This document shows, in pieces, positions 24,870 through 32,453 of a DNA stretch of 64,000 nt (position 1 is the first letter of the stretch; every line of letters starts with the position of its first letter). The notes under the pieces are model-generated. The model was given only the letters and a program-made list of their open reading frames with translations, was not told where the DNA came from and searched no databases. A program made the translations under genes and the position numbers. The stretch spans positions 744,001 to 808,000 of the forward strand of contig NZ_RSEC01000058.1 of the NCBI RefSeq assembly GCF_003937945.1. Direction: 5' to 3'. The DNA is from Amycolatopsis eburnea. Its GTDB lineage: Bacteria; Actinomycetota; Actinomycetes; Mycobacteriales; Pseudonocardiaceae.

Positions 24870-26038
24870 CCCGCCGGGGTCGTCGAGGTGGTTTCGGTCG
24901 GGGTGGCCGCCGAGTCGGCCGGGGTGGTGCTCGACGTCGACGGCGCCGGGGTGGTGCTCGTCGTCGACGGCGGCGGCGTGGTGGTGGACGTCGGCGGCGG
25001 CGTCGTCGGGTCCGTGGTCGGGGTGGTCGGCTTGGTGGTCGGGCTGGTCGGCGACGTCGTCGGGCTGGTCGGGCTGGTCGTGCTGCCCGGCGGCGTCGAC
25101 GTGCCCGGCAGCGAGCCCGGCGGCTGGGCGGTCACCGGGGGCGCGGGCGGCGCCGGGACGCCGACCGGGGCACCGGCCGCGGCGGCGTCCGGGGCGTCGG
25201 GCGCGCCGATCGGCACCTGGCTGTCGGGGAGCTGGGCGACCCCGCCCCGGTAGGCCGCGGCCCACGCCATCACCGTGTCCACATAGGACTGCGAGTTGTT
25301 GTAGCGGCGCACGGCGATGCGCTGCCCGGCGTCGGTGGAGAGGTCCAGCCCGCCCGAGCACAGGTAGCGCGCGGTGGCCAGCGCCTCGTCGTAGGCGTTG
25401 TTCGGGTTCGACACGCCGTCGCCGTTGCCGTCGGAGGCGTAACCGCGCCACGTCGACGGGATGAACTGCGTCGGGCCGACCGCGCGGTCCCACACCGCGT
25501 CGCCGTCGTACTTGCCGCCGTCGGTGTCCGGGATCGCCGCGAACGCGCCGGCGCCGTTGAGCACCGGGCCGAGGATGGGTTCGAGGGTGTCACCGTTCGC
25601 GTTGACGTACCCGCCGCGGGCGTGGTTCGACTCGATCCGGCCGATGCTCGCGATCAGCGCCCAGTCCAGGTGGCAGTTCGGCTGCTCCTTGGCCAGGATG
25701 TCGGCGGCGTTCTGGTACGCCTTCAGCATGCTGCCCGGGATGCCGAGCGGGCCGGAGATGCCCGCCGAGCCGGCCCGCCCGCCCGGCACGACCAGCGGCG
25801 TGGGCAGCGGGGGCTGGGGCAGGCTGCCGTCGACGGCGATGGGCGGCATGACGATGTTCGGCGGCTGCAGCGGCGCGGCCTGGTCCGGGAGGAGGGCGTT
25901 GCCGGTGTCGGCGACCACGACCGGCGCGGGCTGGCCGGTGGTCAGCGTCGGCAGCACGACGAGTGCGCCGCCCGCGAGCGCGGCCGCGGCGCGGCGGACC
26001 GCTCGCGAGCTCTTGCGACGTGGCCGGTGCTTCGGCAT
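24866..26038 (-). CDS. Secreted lytic murein transglycosylase with Thr/Pro-rich tail
   Basis: 390 residues. A basic N-terminus and hydrophobic stretch (AAAALAGGALVVLPTLT) form the export signal. The central domain (~residues 105-275) is an MltB/SLT-type transglycosylase that cleaves peptidoglycan glycan strands: IGRIESNHARGG holds the catalytic Glu, and VGPTQFIPSTW plus DGNGDGVSNPNNAYDEA are typical. The last ~110 residues are almost only Thr, Pro and Ser in a repeat pattern, a likely cell-wall-spanning or glycosylated linker. It is first of a two-gene operon. Upstream are a 9-bp direct repeat (GCCTCACCC at 26072-26080 and 26086-26094) and ACCGGTACTGACCGGT (26095-26110). Confidence 0.92.
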   Translation of the reverse strand: MPKHRPRRKSSRAVRRAAAALAGGALVVLPTLTTGQPAPVVVADTGNALLPDQAAPLQPPNIVMPPIAVDGSLPQPPLPTPLVVPGGRAGSAGISGPLGIPGSMLKAYQNAADILAKEQPNCHLDWALIASIGRIESNHARGGYVNANGDTLEPILGPVLNGAGAFAAIPDTDGGKYDGDAVWDRAVGPTQFIPSTWRGYASDGNGDGVSNPNNAYDEALATARYLCSGGLDLSTDAGQRIAVRRYNNSQSYVDTVMAWAAAYRGGVAQLPDSQVPIGAPDAPDAAAAGAPVGVPAPPAPPVTAQPPGSLPGTSTPPGSTTSPTSPTTSPTSPTTKPTTPTTDPTTPPPTSTTTPPPSTTSTTPAPSTSSTTPADSAATPTETTSTTPAG

Positions 26039-26094
26039 GGTCGTCCCCGCTTCCCTCGATCTTCGCTGATCGCCTCACCCGATCGGCCTCACCC

Positions 26095-26110
26095 ACCGGT
26101 ACTGACCGGT
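26095..26110. repeat. ACCGGT pair upstream of the transglycosylase gene
   Basis: Two ACCGGT palindromes separated by ACTG, directly after a 9-bp direct repeat of GCCTCACCC. They lie 57 bp before the transglycosylase start. They may be a regulator site or part of a 5' leader structure. I could not match them to the known c-di-AMP riboswitch pattern. Confidence 0.3.
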
Positions 26111-26232
26111 AGGAGCAAGCTATCCGATGGAAGCAAACTTTGGCGAATGGCACAGCGAAATCCGGCCTGCGCGGAGAAGTTCGTCCTGATGGCACAAAAC
26201 CTTCGTAGGGAATCTGTCACATTCACCAGGAC

Positions 26233-27147
26233 TTAACGGGTCGCTGAGGACAGTTTGTCGAGCAGGGCGCCGGGGACGGTGATCCCGCGCTGCGCCACGT
26301 CCGAGGAAAACCGCCGGACGAGCGAATCCGACGGCGTCGCCGTGAACACCACGACTTCGCGGTGCAGGGCCGGCTTCAGCCGCCGCAGCGCTCCGGCGAA
26401 GGTCCGGGTGAGCGCGGTCGTCGGCACCAGTGCCAGGCCGAGGCCCGCCGCGGCGAGCTGAGCCGCCGTCGACGCCTGTTTCGTCCGCATCACCGCGGTC
26501 AGCACCGCCCCGCGTTGAGCGGCTTGGTCGTCGAGCCAGCCGCCGAGGCCGTTGGAGGGGTGGTAGTGCACCACCGGCAGCCCGGCGAGGTCGGACATCG
26601 CCACCGCCGCCCGGGTGGCGAGCGGGTGGTCCGGGGCCAGCGCGACGACGACCTCTTCGCGCCCGACCACCTCGACCGGCCCGGTCCAGCGGCTCGGCCG
26701 CGGCCCGGCGGCGACGTCCGCTTCGCCCGATTCCAGGGCGCTGACCAGCGCGTCCGCGCTCGTGGTCTCGGTCAGCGTGATCAGCACTTCCGGGCGGTGG
26801 CGGTGCCAGGCCCGCAGCACGGGGGCGAGGAGCCCGGCGGTCATGGTCTCCGCGCACGCGACGCGCAAGGTGCCCACGCCGCCGCCGGCCACCGCGCGCC
26901 CGGTCCGGACCACCCGTTCCGCGGCGGCGATGGCGGCTCGCGCGTCGGTCAGGATCGCGCGCCCCGCGGCGGTCGGGCGCACCCCGCGCGGCAGCCGTTC
27001 GAGCACCGGCGCGCCCAGCTCGCGTTCCAGCGCGCCGATCTGGTGGGACAACGCGGGTTGCGAAAGGTGCAGCCGCGCGGCCGCCTCGGTGATCGACCCC
27101 GCGTCCACGACGGCGACCAGGCACTCGAGCGCGCGCAACGTAGGCAT
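26233..27147 (-). CDS. LysR family transcriptional regulator
   Basis: 304 residues. The N-terminal winged HTH has LECLVAVVDAGSITEAAARL and LSQPALSHQIGALERELG. The rest is a periplasmic-binding-protein-like effector domain (LRVACAETMTAGLLAPVL, VVHYHPSNGLGGWLD). ATG 27147. It is divergent from the SDR gene across 103 bp, the usual arrangement for a LysR protein and its target; the direct repeat ATCGGAAACATCGGGAT lies in that gap (27168-27184). Confidence 0.92.
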   Translation of the reverse strand: MPTLRALECLVAVVDAGSITEAAARLHLSQPALSHQIGALERELGAPVLERLPRGVRPTAAGRAILTDARAAIAAAERVVRTGRAVAGGGVGTLRVACAETMTAGLLAPVLRAWHRHRPEVLITLTETTSADALVSALESGEADVAAGPRPSRWTGPVEVVGREEVVVALAPDHPLATRAAVAMSDLAGLPVVHYHPSNGLGGWLDDQAAQRGAVLTAVMRTKQASTAAQLAAAGLGLALVPTTALTRTFAGALRRLKPALHREVVVFTATPSDSLVRRFSSDVAQRGITVPGALLDKLSSATR

Positions 27148-27250
27148 TCGCCGATTTTATCGCAACCATCGGAAACATCGGGATCAGGACGGGATTGCCC
27201 GAGCCTCCGCGAGCGCTGAACGACGTGTGCGAGACGAAAGGAGCACGGAA

Positions 27251-27946
27251 ATGTCGTTCGAGGGAAAGCGCTTGGTCGTCGTGGGCGGCGGTTCGGGAAT
27301 CGGCCGCCGGATCGCGGCGGACGCGCGCGCGGCGGGCGCCGAAGTCACGCTGGCCGGGCGGAACCCGGCGCGGCTCACCGAACCCGGGGTGCGGGCCGCA
27401 TTCGCGGACCTGACCGAGGAATCGTCGTTGAAAGCGCTTGCCGAGGAAGCCGGCGAAGTCGATTACCTCGTCACGCTCGGGTCGGCCCCGGCGAACGGCC
27501 CGGTCGCGACGCTGGAGCGGGACGCCGTCGCGCGGGCGTTCGACGCGAAGGTGATCGGGCCGCTGCTGCTGGCCAAGCACTTCGCCCCGCGGTTCCGCGA
27601 CGGCGGCGCGATGGTGCTGTTCTCCGGGGTCGCGGCCTGGCGGCCCGCCCTGGAGCGGACGGTCATGGCCACGACGAACGGCGCGGTGGCGTTCCTCGCG
27701 GAGGCGCTCGCAGTCGAGCTGGCGCCGGTCCGGGTCAACGCCGTCTCACCGGGCATTGTGGACTCGGGCGCGTGGGATCGCCTCGGGGAAGCGAAGGACG
27801 AGCTGTTCCGCCGGACGGCGGCCGCGAACCCGGCCCGCCGGGTGGGCGCGGTGGAAGACGTCTCGGCGGCCACTCTCCAGCTGCTGCGGAACCCGTTCGT
27901 CACCGGCACGGTGCTGCATGTGGACGGTGGCGGCCGGCTCGCCTGA
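27251..27946 (+). CDS. SDR-fold protein lacking the canonical Tyr/Lys
   Basis: 231 residues of short-chain dehydrogenase fold. The nucleotide-binding GGGSGIG is intact near residue 12, and VNAVSPGIVDS follows as usual. The catalytic Ser is present (LFSGVAAW), but at the positions of Tyr and Lys the sequence reads M-A-T-T-N-G-A, so Tyr is replaced by Met and Lys by Asn. It may be a non-catalytic binder or use another mechanism. ATG 27251 has AAAGGAG about 9 nt upstream. It is divergent from the LysR gene, probably its target. Confidence 0.88.
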   Translation: MSFEGKRLVVVGGGSGIGRRIAADARAAGAEVTLAGRNPARLTEPGVRAAFADLTEESSLKALAEEAGEVDYLVTLGSAPANGPVATLERDAVARAFDAKVIGPLLLAKHFAPRFRDGGAMVLFSGVAAWRPALERTVMATTNGAVAFLAEALAVELAPVRVNAVSPGIVDSGAWDRLGEAKDELFRRTAAANPARRVGAVEDVSAATLQLLRNPFVTGTVLHVDGGGRLA

Positions 27947-27964
27947 ACTCAGGGTGAGCAAGCC

Positions 27965-27993
27965 TTTACACGGCGGTTCGCCATTCCTATGAT
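27965..27993 (+). promoter_or_regulatory. Strong sigma-70-type promoter of the 28047 gene
   Basis: TTTACA (27965-27970), a 17-nt spacer, TATGAT (27988-27993). Both hexamers are close to consensus, which is rare in this GC-rich window. The start codon is at 28047. Confidence 0.65.
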
Positions 27994-27997
27994 CGCA

Positions 27998-28028
27998 CCG
28001 ACCGGACGCGCCGCCGCGGTCCGGTCGG
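27998..28028 (+). other. Hairpin in the 5' leader of the 28047 gene
   Basis: CCGACCGGAC (27998-28007) pairs perfectly with GTCCGGTCGG (28019-28028), with an 11-nt loop. It falls just after the promoter and 6 nt before the ribosome site, so it is in the transcript leader and could affect translation. Confidence 0.5.
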
Positions 28029-28046
28029 CCCGAGGTGGAGGGTTTG

Positions 28047-28655
28047 ATGGCACGTAGGGCGCCGCGCCGGGAGCACGTCACCGTCGCCGAGCTGCTGGTC
28101 CGGACCACCGCGCCGCACGACCGGGGAGCGCCCGCGCGGCACCGGGAGAAACCGCAGGCCTTGCGTTCGCTCGCCCGGCTGCGGGTCGTGTCGGTGGTCG
28201 CCGGGGCGCTGGCGCTGACCGGCGGCGTCGGCGCGGCGGTGACGATGCCGGTGCAGCGGGGCGCGGGCCCGTCCTGGCCCCCGGCTGGCCTGGAACCGCC
28301 GCCGGTCGCGCTGATCCCGCTGCCGGCCGACGTCGTGGTGCCGGCCGCCCGGCCGGAGGGGGAATCCGTGGCGCCTCCGGTCAATCCCGCCGATATTGCT
28401 CCGGTGGTGGCGGCGCCGAATCCGAATTCCGGAATTTCGCCGGGGCGTCGGGGAACTCTCGCGCGGGCGGTCAAAGTCGTCTCGAAGGCGAAACCGAAAC
28501 CCCGGCACGCGGCGCCGGTGCGCCACGAAATCCCGGACGTGCCAACGTGGTCCCGCGGCCGCGCGCCGGAGCGGCAACCGGCGTGGACCGGCCGTCACCA
28601 CGGCGGCGGGCACCACGAGTGCGGTGGCGGCGGGCGGCACCGCCGCGGAAGCTAG
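28047..28655 (+). CDS. Single-pass membrane protein with VxVxELL N-terminal motif
   Basis: 202 residues, unrecognised. The N-terminus is basic with HVTVAELLVRT, then a single membrane helix (about residues 46-66: VVSVVAGALALTGGVGAAVT), then a Pro/Val-rich extracellular stretch and a Gly/His-rich tail (GRHHGGGHHECGGGG) that could bind metal. ATG 28047 has GGTGGAGG immediately upstream and is preferred over GTG 28035. The N-terminal motif recurs in the small protein at 29200. Promoter and leader hairpin lie upstream. The last 4 bases overlap the convergent GNAT gene. Confidence 0.7.
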   Translation: MARRAPRREHVTVAELLVRTTAPHDRGAPARHREKPQALRSLARLRVVSVVAGALALTGGVGAAVTMPVQRGAGPSWPPAGLEPPPVALIPLPADVVVPAARPEGESVAPPVNPADIAPVVAAPNPNSGISPGRRGTLARAVKVVSKAKPKPRHAAPVRHEIPDVPTWSRGRAPERQPAWTGRHHGGGHHECGGGGRHRRGS

Positions 28656-29092
28656 GCGTCCAACGGGATCTGGTACTGCATGAATCCCTTGTCGACGGCG
28701 ACCTGGTCGTAAAGCCGCCGGGCCGTGGCGTTCGACGTCTGCGTGTGCCAGTAGACGCGAACGCATCCCCGCGCCCTGGCCCACTGGACGACGGCTTCGA
28801 TCAACGCCCGGCCGGCACCGCGCCCGCGGGCTTTCTCGTCGGTGAACAGGTCTTGCAGGTAGCAGACGTCGTCCGAGGTGGTGCTGACGTGGGTGAAGAA
28901 GTGGACGATGCCGACGAGTTCGCCATCGAGCCGCGCGCCGAGGGCGTGCATGCGCTCGCCGGCCGCGAACTCGCGCCACGCGCGGTCCATTCGTTCGGGC
29001 GGGAGTGTCCTGCCGTAGAACGTGTTGTAGCCGGCGAACAGGTTTTCCCAGGTCGCGCGGTCGCTTTCGGTGAGGCCCCCAATGGTGATCAT
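28652..29092 (-). CDS. GNAT N-acetyltransferase
   Basis: 146 residues. The acetyl-CoA-binding loop motif A is RGRGAGRALIEAVV; motif B has YWHTQTSNATARRLYDQVA. The fold order is normal and length is typical. The substrate is unknown. ATG 29092. Confidence 0.92.
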   Translation of the reverse strand: MITIGGLTESDRATWENLFAGYNTFYGRTLPPERMDRAWREFAAGERMHALGARLDGELVGIVHFFTHVSTTSDDVCYLQDLFTDEKARGRGAGRALIEAVVQWARARGCVRVYWHTQTSNATARRLYDQVAVDKGFMQYQIPLDA

Positions 29093-29131
29093 CGAATCAG
29101 GTTAGTCCACCGGACACAACTGGCCAGTAAG

Positions 29132-29160
29132 GTGACGGACCCGAAACAAATTCATAGAAT
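29132..29160 (+). promoter_or_regulatory. Candidate promoter of the 29200 small gene
   Basis: GTGACG (29132-29137), 17-nt spacer, TAGAAT (29155-29160). The -10 is good, the -35 partial. The start codon lies 40 nt on. Confidence 0.45.
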
Positions 29161-29199
29161 TGGGGCGCTCGGTCGGCGGCATTCACGCGGAGGTTCCTG

Positions 29200-29415
29200 A
29201 TGGCGCGCACAGCGCACCGTGGCAGTGGCAGACCCGTCTCGGTGGGCGAGCTGATGCTCCGATCGGACGTCCACGGCAGGCGCCGTCCCGAGGATCTCGA
29301 GGTGCTGGAAATGGCGTACCGGATGCGCCGCCGCACCGGGCCGGCCGCGGATCGCGCCGCGGTGAAGAGCGGGGGCTGGTGGCAGGTGCTGCGCCGCGGG
29401 TTCCGGCGGGGCTGA
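29200..29415 (+). CDS. Small basic protein sharing the VxVxELL motif
   Basis: 71 residues, Arg-rich, no membrane helix. The N-terminus GRPVSVGELMLRS parallels HVTVAELLVRT of the membrane protein encoded at 28047. The middle EDLEVLEMAYRMRRR could be a helix, and it ends basic. ATG 29200 has GCGGAGG 7 nt upstream. Function unknown. Confidence 0.7.
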   Translation: MARTAHRGSGRPVSVGELMLRSDVHGRRRPEDLEVLEMAYRMRRRTGPAADRAAVKSGGWWQVLRRGFRRG

Positions 29416-29449
29416 CCTCATCTCCGGCTCCTTCCGCGCACCAGTGCGG

Positions 29450-29478
29450 GGCCGGAACCGATCCTGCCGGTTCCGGCC
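29450..29478. terminator. Bidirectional terminator
   Basis: GGCCGGAACCG (29450-29460) and CGGTTCCGGCC (29468-29478) form a perfect 11-bp stem with a 7-nt loop between convergent genes. Confidence 0.7.
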
Positions 29479-29493
29479 ACGCGGTGGAAGGCG

Positions 29494-30987
29494 TCAGAAG
29501 GCGATCGTCGACGGCGGCTTCGGGCCGGCGATCCGCGCCTCGGCCGACCCCGGCTCGACCGCGGCGCAGTGCGTGCCCTTGGCCGGCAGCTTGCCGCTGA
29601 TCAGGTAGTCGTCGGTGGCCTTGGTGACGCACTGGCTGTTCTTGAAGTACGCGCCGTGGCCCCAGCCGTCGTAGGTGAGCAGCGTGCTGCCGCTCTGCCG
29701 GGCCGCCGTCCGCGACCACGCGTACGGCGTCGCCGGGTCGTGCTTGCTGCTGACCATCAGCAGCGGCGGCGCGCCGTGGACCTGCAGCGGGTGCTGCGGG
29801 TTGCTCGCCCGCTCCGGCCAGCCGATGCAGCCGGTGACGGCGGTCCAGCCCAGCGAGTTGACCTTGACGTCGGGCGCGAGCGCCGCGGCGGTCCGGCGGT
29901 AGGCCTCCAGCTCGGCGAAGTTGTGCACCGGCAGGCGCCAGTCGTCGCAGAACACGCTCTGGAAGACGTTGTTGACCGGGGTGTCCTCGCGCAGCCGCGC
30001 CGACGCGGGCGGCGGCGTGCCGTCCTTGAAGGACTTCAGCACCGTCGCGAGCCGATCCCAGCTGGGGCCGTAGAAACTGCCCTGGAAGATCGACGCGAGG
30101 TCCAGCGGCGTGATCGCCTCACCGCTCTGCGGGTCCTTCAGCTCGCCGCGAGCGGCCTTGTCCTGCAGGTCCCGCGTCACCTTCGAGACGTCCTGGCCGT
30201 GCAGCGCGCAGCTCGCCGTCCGGTCGCACCAGGCGGCGAATTCGCCGAATTCCGCTTGCACGGACTGGGTTTCGCTGTTCAGGAACTCCCACGCGGTGTA
30301 CTGCGAGTGGTCCATGTTGCTGTCGAGGACGAGCGCGCGGACCTTGTCCGGGAACAGTTCCGCGTACTGCTGGCCCATCAGCGTGCCGTATGAAACGCCG
30401 TAGTACGTCAGCTTCGCCTCGCCGAGCGCGGCGCGGATGGCGTCCATGTCGCGTGCGACGCTCTTGGTGTCGCCGAACCGCGCCAGCGGGCCGGTGAGCC
30501 GGCCGCAGCTTTCGCCGAGATTCCGGTTGTACCGCGCGAGCTCCTCGAACTCGGCCTGGTTCTCCGGCACCTTCGGGTGGTCGGCGATCAGCTCGTCGAG
30601 CCCGCACTTGATCTGCGTGCTGTCGCCGACGCCGCGCGGGTCGAACCCGACGGTGTCGAACCGCTTGGTGATCTCGGCCGAAAGCGTCCAGCCGGCCTTG
30701 ACCTCACCCGCGCCCGCGCCGCCGGGCCCGCCCGGGTCCATCAGGATCGAGCCGATCCTGGCTTGCGGATCCGTTGCCTTGCGCCGCGCGAGCGCGATGG
30801 ACGTGGTGCCGCGGTCCGGGTGTGCCCAGTCGATCGGCACGGTGACCGTGCCGCAGTCGACGTCCGGCGCGTCCGCGCACGGTTTCCAGTCGACGGCGCC
30901 CGCCGCCGAGGCGGGCGCCGCGAACAGGCTTCCCAGTACCGCTGTGGTCGCCGCGGCCGTCAGCAGCCGCCTCACTACCCCCGACAT
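29494..30987 (-). CDS. Secreted alpha/beta-hydrolase peptidase, Tap/SlpD-like
   Basis: 497 residues. A signal peptide (cleavage near residue 28, after APASA) sends it out of the cell. The family comprises tripeptidyl/prolyl aminopeptidases. Catalytic residues: Ser in YYGVSYGTLMGQQYAE, Asp in SSKHDPATPY, His in YDGWGHGAY; the oxyanion segment is MDPGGPGGAGAG. Six or more Cys residues fit an extracellular protein with disulfides. Probably releases short peptides from proteins outside the cell. Confidence 0.93.
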   Translation of the reverse strand: MSGVVRRLLTAAATTAVLGSLFAAPASAAGAVDWKPCADAPDVDCGTVTVPIDWAHPDRGTTSIALARRKATDPQARIGSILMDPGGPGGAGAGEVKAGWTLSAEITKRFDTVGFDPRGVGDSTQIKCGLDELIADHPKVPENQAEFEELARYNRNLGESCGRLTGPLARFGDTKSVARDMDAIRAALGEAKLTYYGVSYGTLMGQQYAELFPDKVRALVLDSNMDHSQYTAWEFLNSETQSVQAEFGEFAAWCDRTASCALHGQDVSKVTRDLQDKAARGELKDPQSGEAITPLDLASIFQGSFYGPSWDRLATVLKSFKDGTPPPASARLREDTPVNNVFQSVFCDDWRLPVHNFAELEAYRRTAAALAPDVKVNSLGWTAVTGCIGWPERASNPQHPLQVHGAPPLLMVSSKHDPATPYAWSRTAARQSGSTLLTYDGWGHGAYFKNSQCVTKATDDYLISGKLPAKGTHCAAVEPGSAEARIAGPKPPSTIAF

Positions 30988-31032
30988 TGCCAGCCCTTCC
31001 CCTCACCGACAGTGTTTGCTCGGCTCCAGGAA

Positions 31033-31049
31033 ATCACCGATCCGGTGAT
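31033..31049 (-). terminator. Short hairpin after the 31071 MFS gene
   Basis: ATCACCG (31033-31039) pairs with CGGTGAT (31043-31049), 7 bp with a 3-nt loop, 22 bp beyond the MFS stop codon. Confidence 0.45.
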
Positions 31050-31070
31050 CGCGCCAGCTTCCCAGGTGGA

Positions 31071-32435
31071 TCAGGCCGTGACGTCCATTGTGGACATACG
31101 CTCAGCGCGCCGGAGCCACGCGGTGGCCAGCACGCTGAGCACGCAGAGTGCCGCCAGCACCCCGAACGCCCAGCCGAATCCGGTCGACGGAGCCGCGGAC
31201 AGGCCGCGGGACAGCACGATCACACACGCCGCGCCGCCGACCGCGCCCCCCACGCGCATGACGATGTTGACCAGCGCGGTGGCGTGCCCCAGCTCGTCGG
31301 CGGCGACCGACGCGTAGGCCGCCGTCGACGCGGGCATGATCGACAGGCCCAGCCCGGCGCCGCGGACGAGGAGCAGCGCCTGGATCAGCCACATCGGCGT
31401 GTCCGGGCCGAACCACGGCAGCGGCACCGTGCTCGCCAGCACCACCAGCGCCCCGGTGAGCGAGACGGTGCCGCCGCCGTAGCGGTCGGTCAGCCGGCCG
31501 GCCACGAGTACGAACACCGTGGTGGCCAGTCCCATCGGCGCGAGCAGGACGCCGGCTTCGGCGGGCCCGGCGCCGAGCCGGACCTGGAACCACAGCGGCA
31601 GCAGCAGGACCGCGCCGAACATGCCGGCCCCGGCGAGCAGCACGGCCGCCAGCGCCGAGCCCAGCACCGGCCGCGCGGCGAGCCGCAGCCGCAGCACCGG
31701 GTGCCGCACGCGCAGCGACCACCACGTGAAGACCGCGAGCGCGCCGGCGCCGACGGCCGCGAGCACGCCGTTCAGCTCGGTCAGCGCGTAGACCAGCAGC
31801 GGCAGGCCGAGGGACACCAGCGTGAGCCCCGGCCAGTCCATCGGCGGTGGTTGCGCCCGCTCGCCGCGCGGCACGTACCGCAGGGCCAGTCCGAACGCGA
31901 CCAGCCCGATCGGCACGTTCAGCCAGAACAGCACCGGCCACGAGAAGTGCGCGAGCAGGAACCCGCCGACGCTCGGCCCGACGACCGGCGCGAGGCCGAC
32001 GACCAGCCCGAGCGTGCCCATGGTGCGGCCCAGCCGGTCCGGGCCCACGGCCAGCCCGATCACGGTCTGCCCCGCGGTGACCATGATGCCGGTGGCCATG
32101 CCCTGCACCGCCCGGAAGGCGATCAGCGTGACCGCGTCCGGTGCGAGGGCGCAGGCCACCGACGTCAGGAGGAACGCGGCGAGCGCCCACAGCCACAGGC
32201 GGCCGGCCCCGAGCTTCCGCACGAGCCACGGCGTGAGCGGGAGGGCGGCGGCGAGCCCGAGCAGGAAAGCCGTGGCCACCCACTGGATTTCGATGAGGCC
32301 GACCCCCAGGCGCAGTCTCATCGATTCCAGCCCGACGGCGACGATCGAGCCGTCCATGTTGCCGAGGAACCCGCCCAGCGCCATCACGCCGGAGGCGAGC
32401 CAGACGGTGCGGGGGATGGGTGGTGCGGTGGTCAT
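31071..32435 (-). CDS. MFS transporter, DHA2 (EmrB/QacA) family
   Basis: 454 residues, about 13-14 membrane helices. Diagnostic: the first-helix Asp in GGFLGNMDGSIVAVGLESM, motif C-like GLVVGLAPVVGPSVGGFL, and WPVLFWLNVPIGLVAF. Probable proton-driven drug exporter. ATG 32435. It lies 18 bp downstream of the LacI gene on the same strand, so is likely co-transcribed with, and controlled by, that regulator. Confidence 0.92.
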   Translation of the reverse strand: MTTAPPIPRTVWLASGVMALGGFLGNMDGSIVAVGLESMRLRLGVGLIEIQWVATAFLLGLAAALPLTPWLVRKLGAGRLWLWALAAFLLTSVACALAPDAVTLIAFRAVQGMATGIMVTAGQTVIGLAVGPDRLGRTMGTLGLVVGLAPVVGPSVGGFLLAHFSWPVLFWLNVPIGLVAFGLALRYVPRGERAQPPPMDWPGLTLVSLGLPLLVYALTELNGVLAAVGAGALAVFTWWSLRVRHPVLRLRLAARPVLGSALAAVLLAGAGMFGAVLLLPLWFQVRLGAGPAEAGVLLAPMGLATTVFVLVAGRLTDRYGGGTVSLTGALVVLASTVPLPWFGPDTPMWLIQALLLVRGAGLGLSIMPASTAAYASVAADELGHATALVNIVMRVGGAVGGAACVIVLSRGLSAAPSTGFGWAFGVLAALCVLSVLATAWLRRAERMSTMDVTA

Positions 32436-32453
32436 GCCGACGACGGTAAAAGC

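Noticed and set aside
24880..25120. Tandem DNA repeats possibly marking a mobile element
   Set aside because: They encode the Thr/Pro-rich tail of the transglycosylase; no transposase or terminal repeats occur.
26039..26232. c-di-AMP riboswitch upstream of the transglycosylase gene
   Set aside because: Some actinobacterial wall hydrolases carry one, but the conserved motifs were not found; only short repeats are present.
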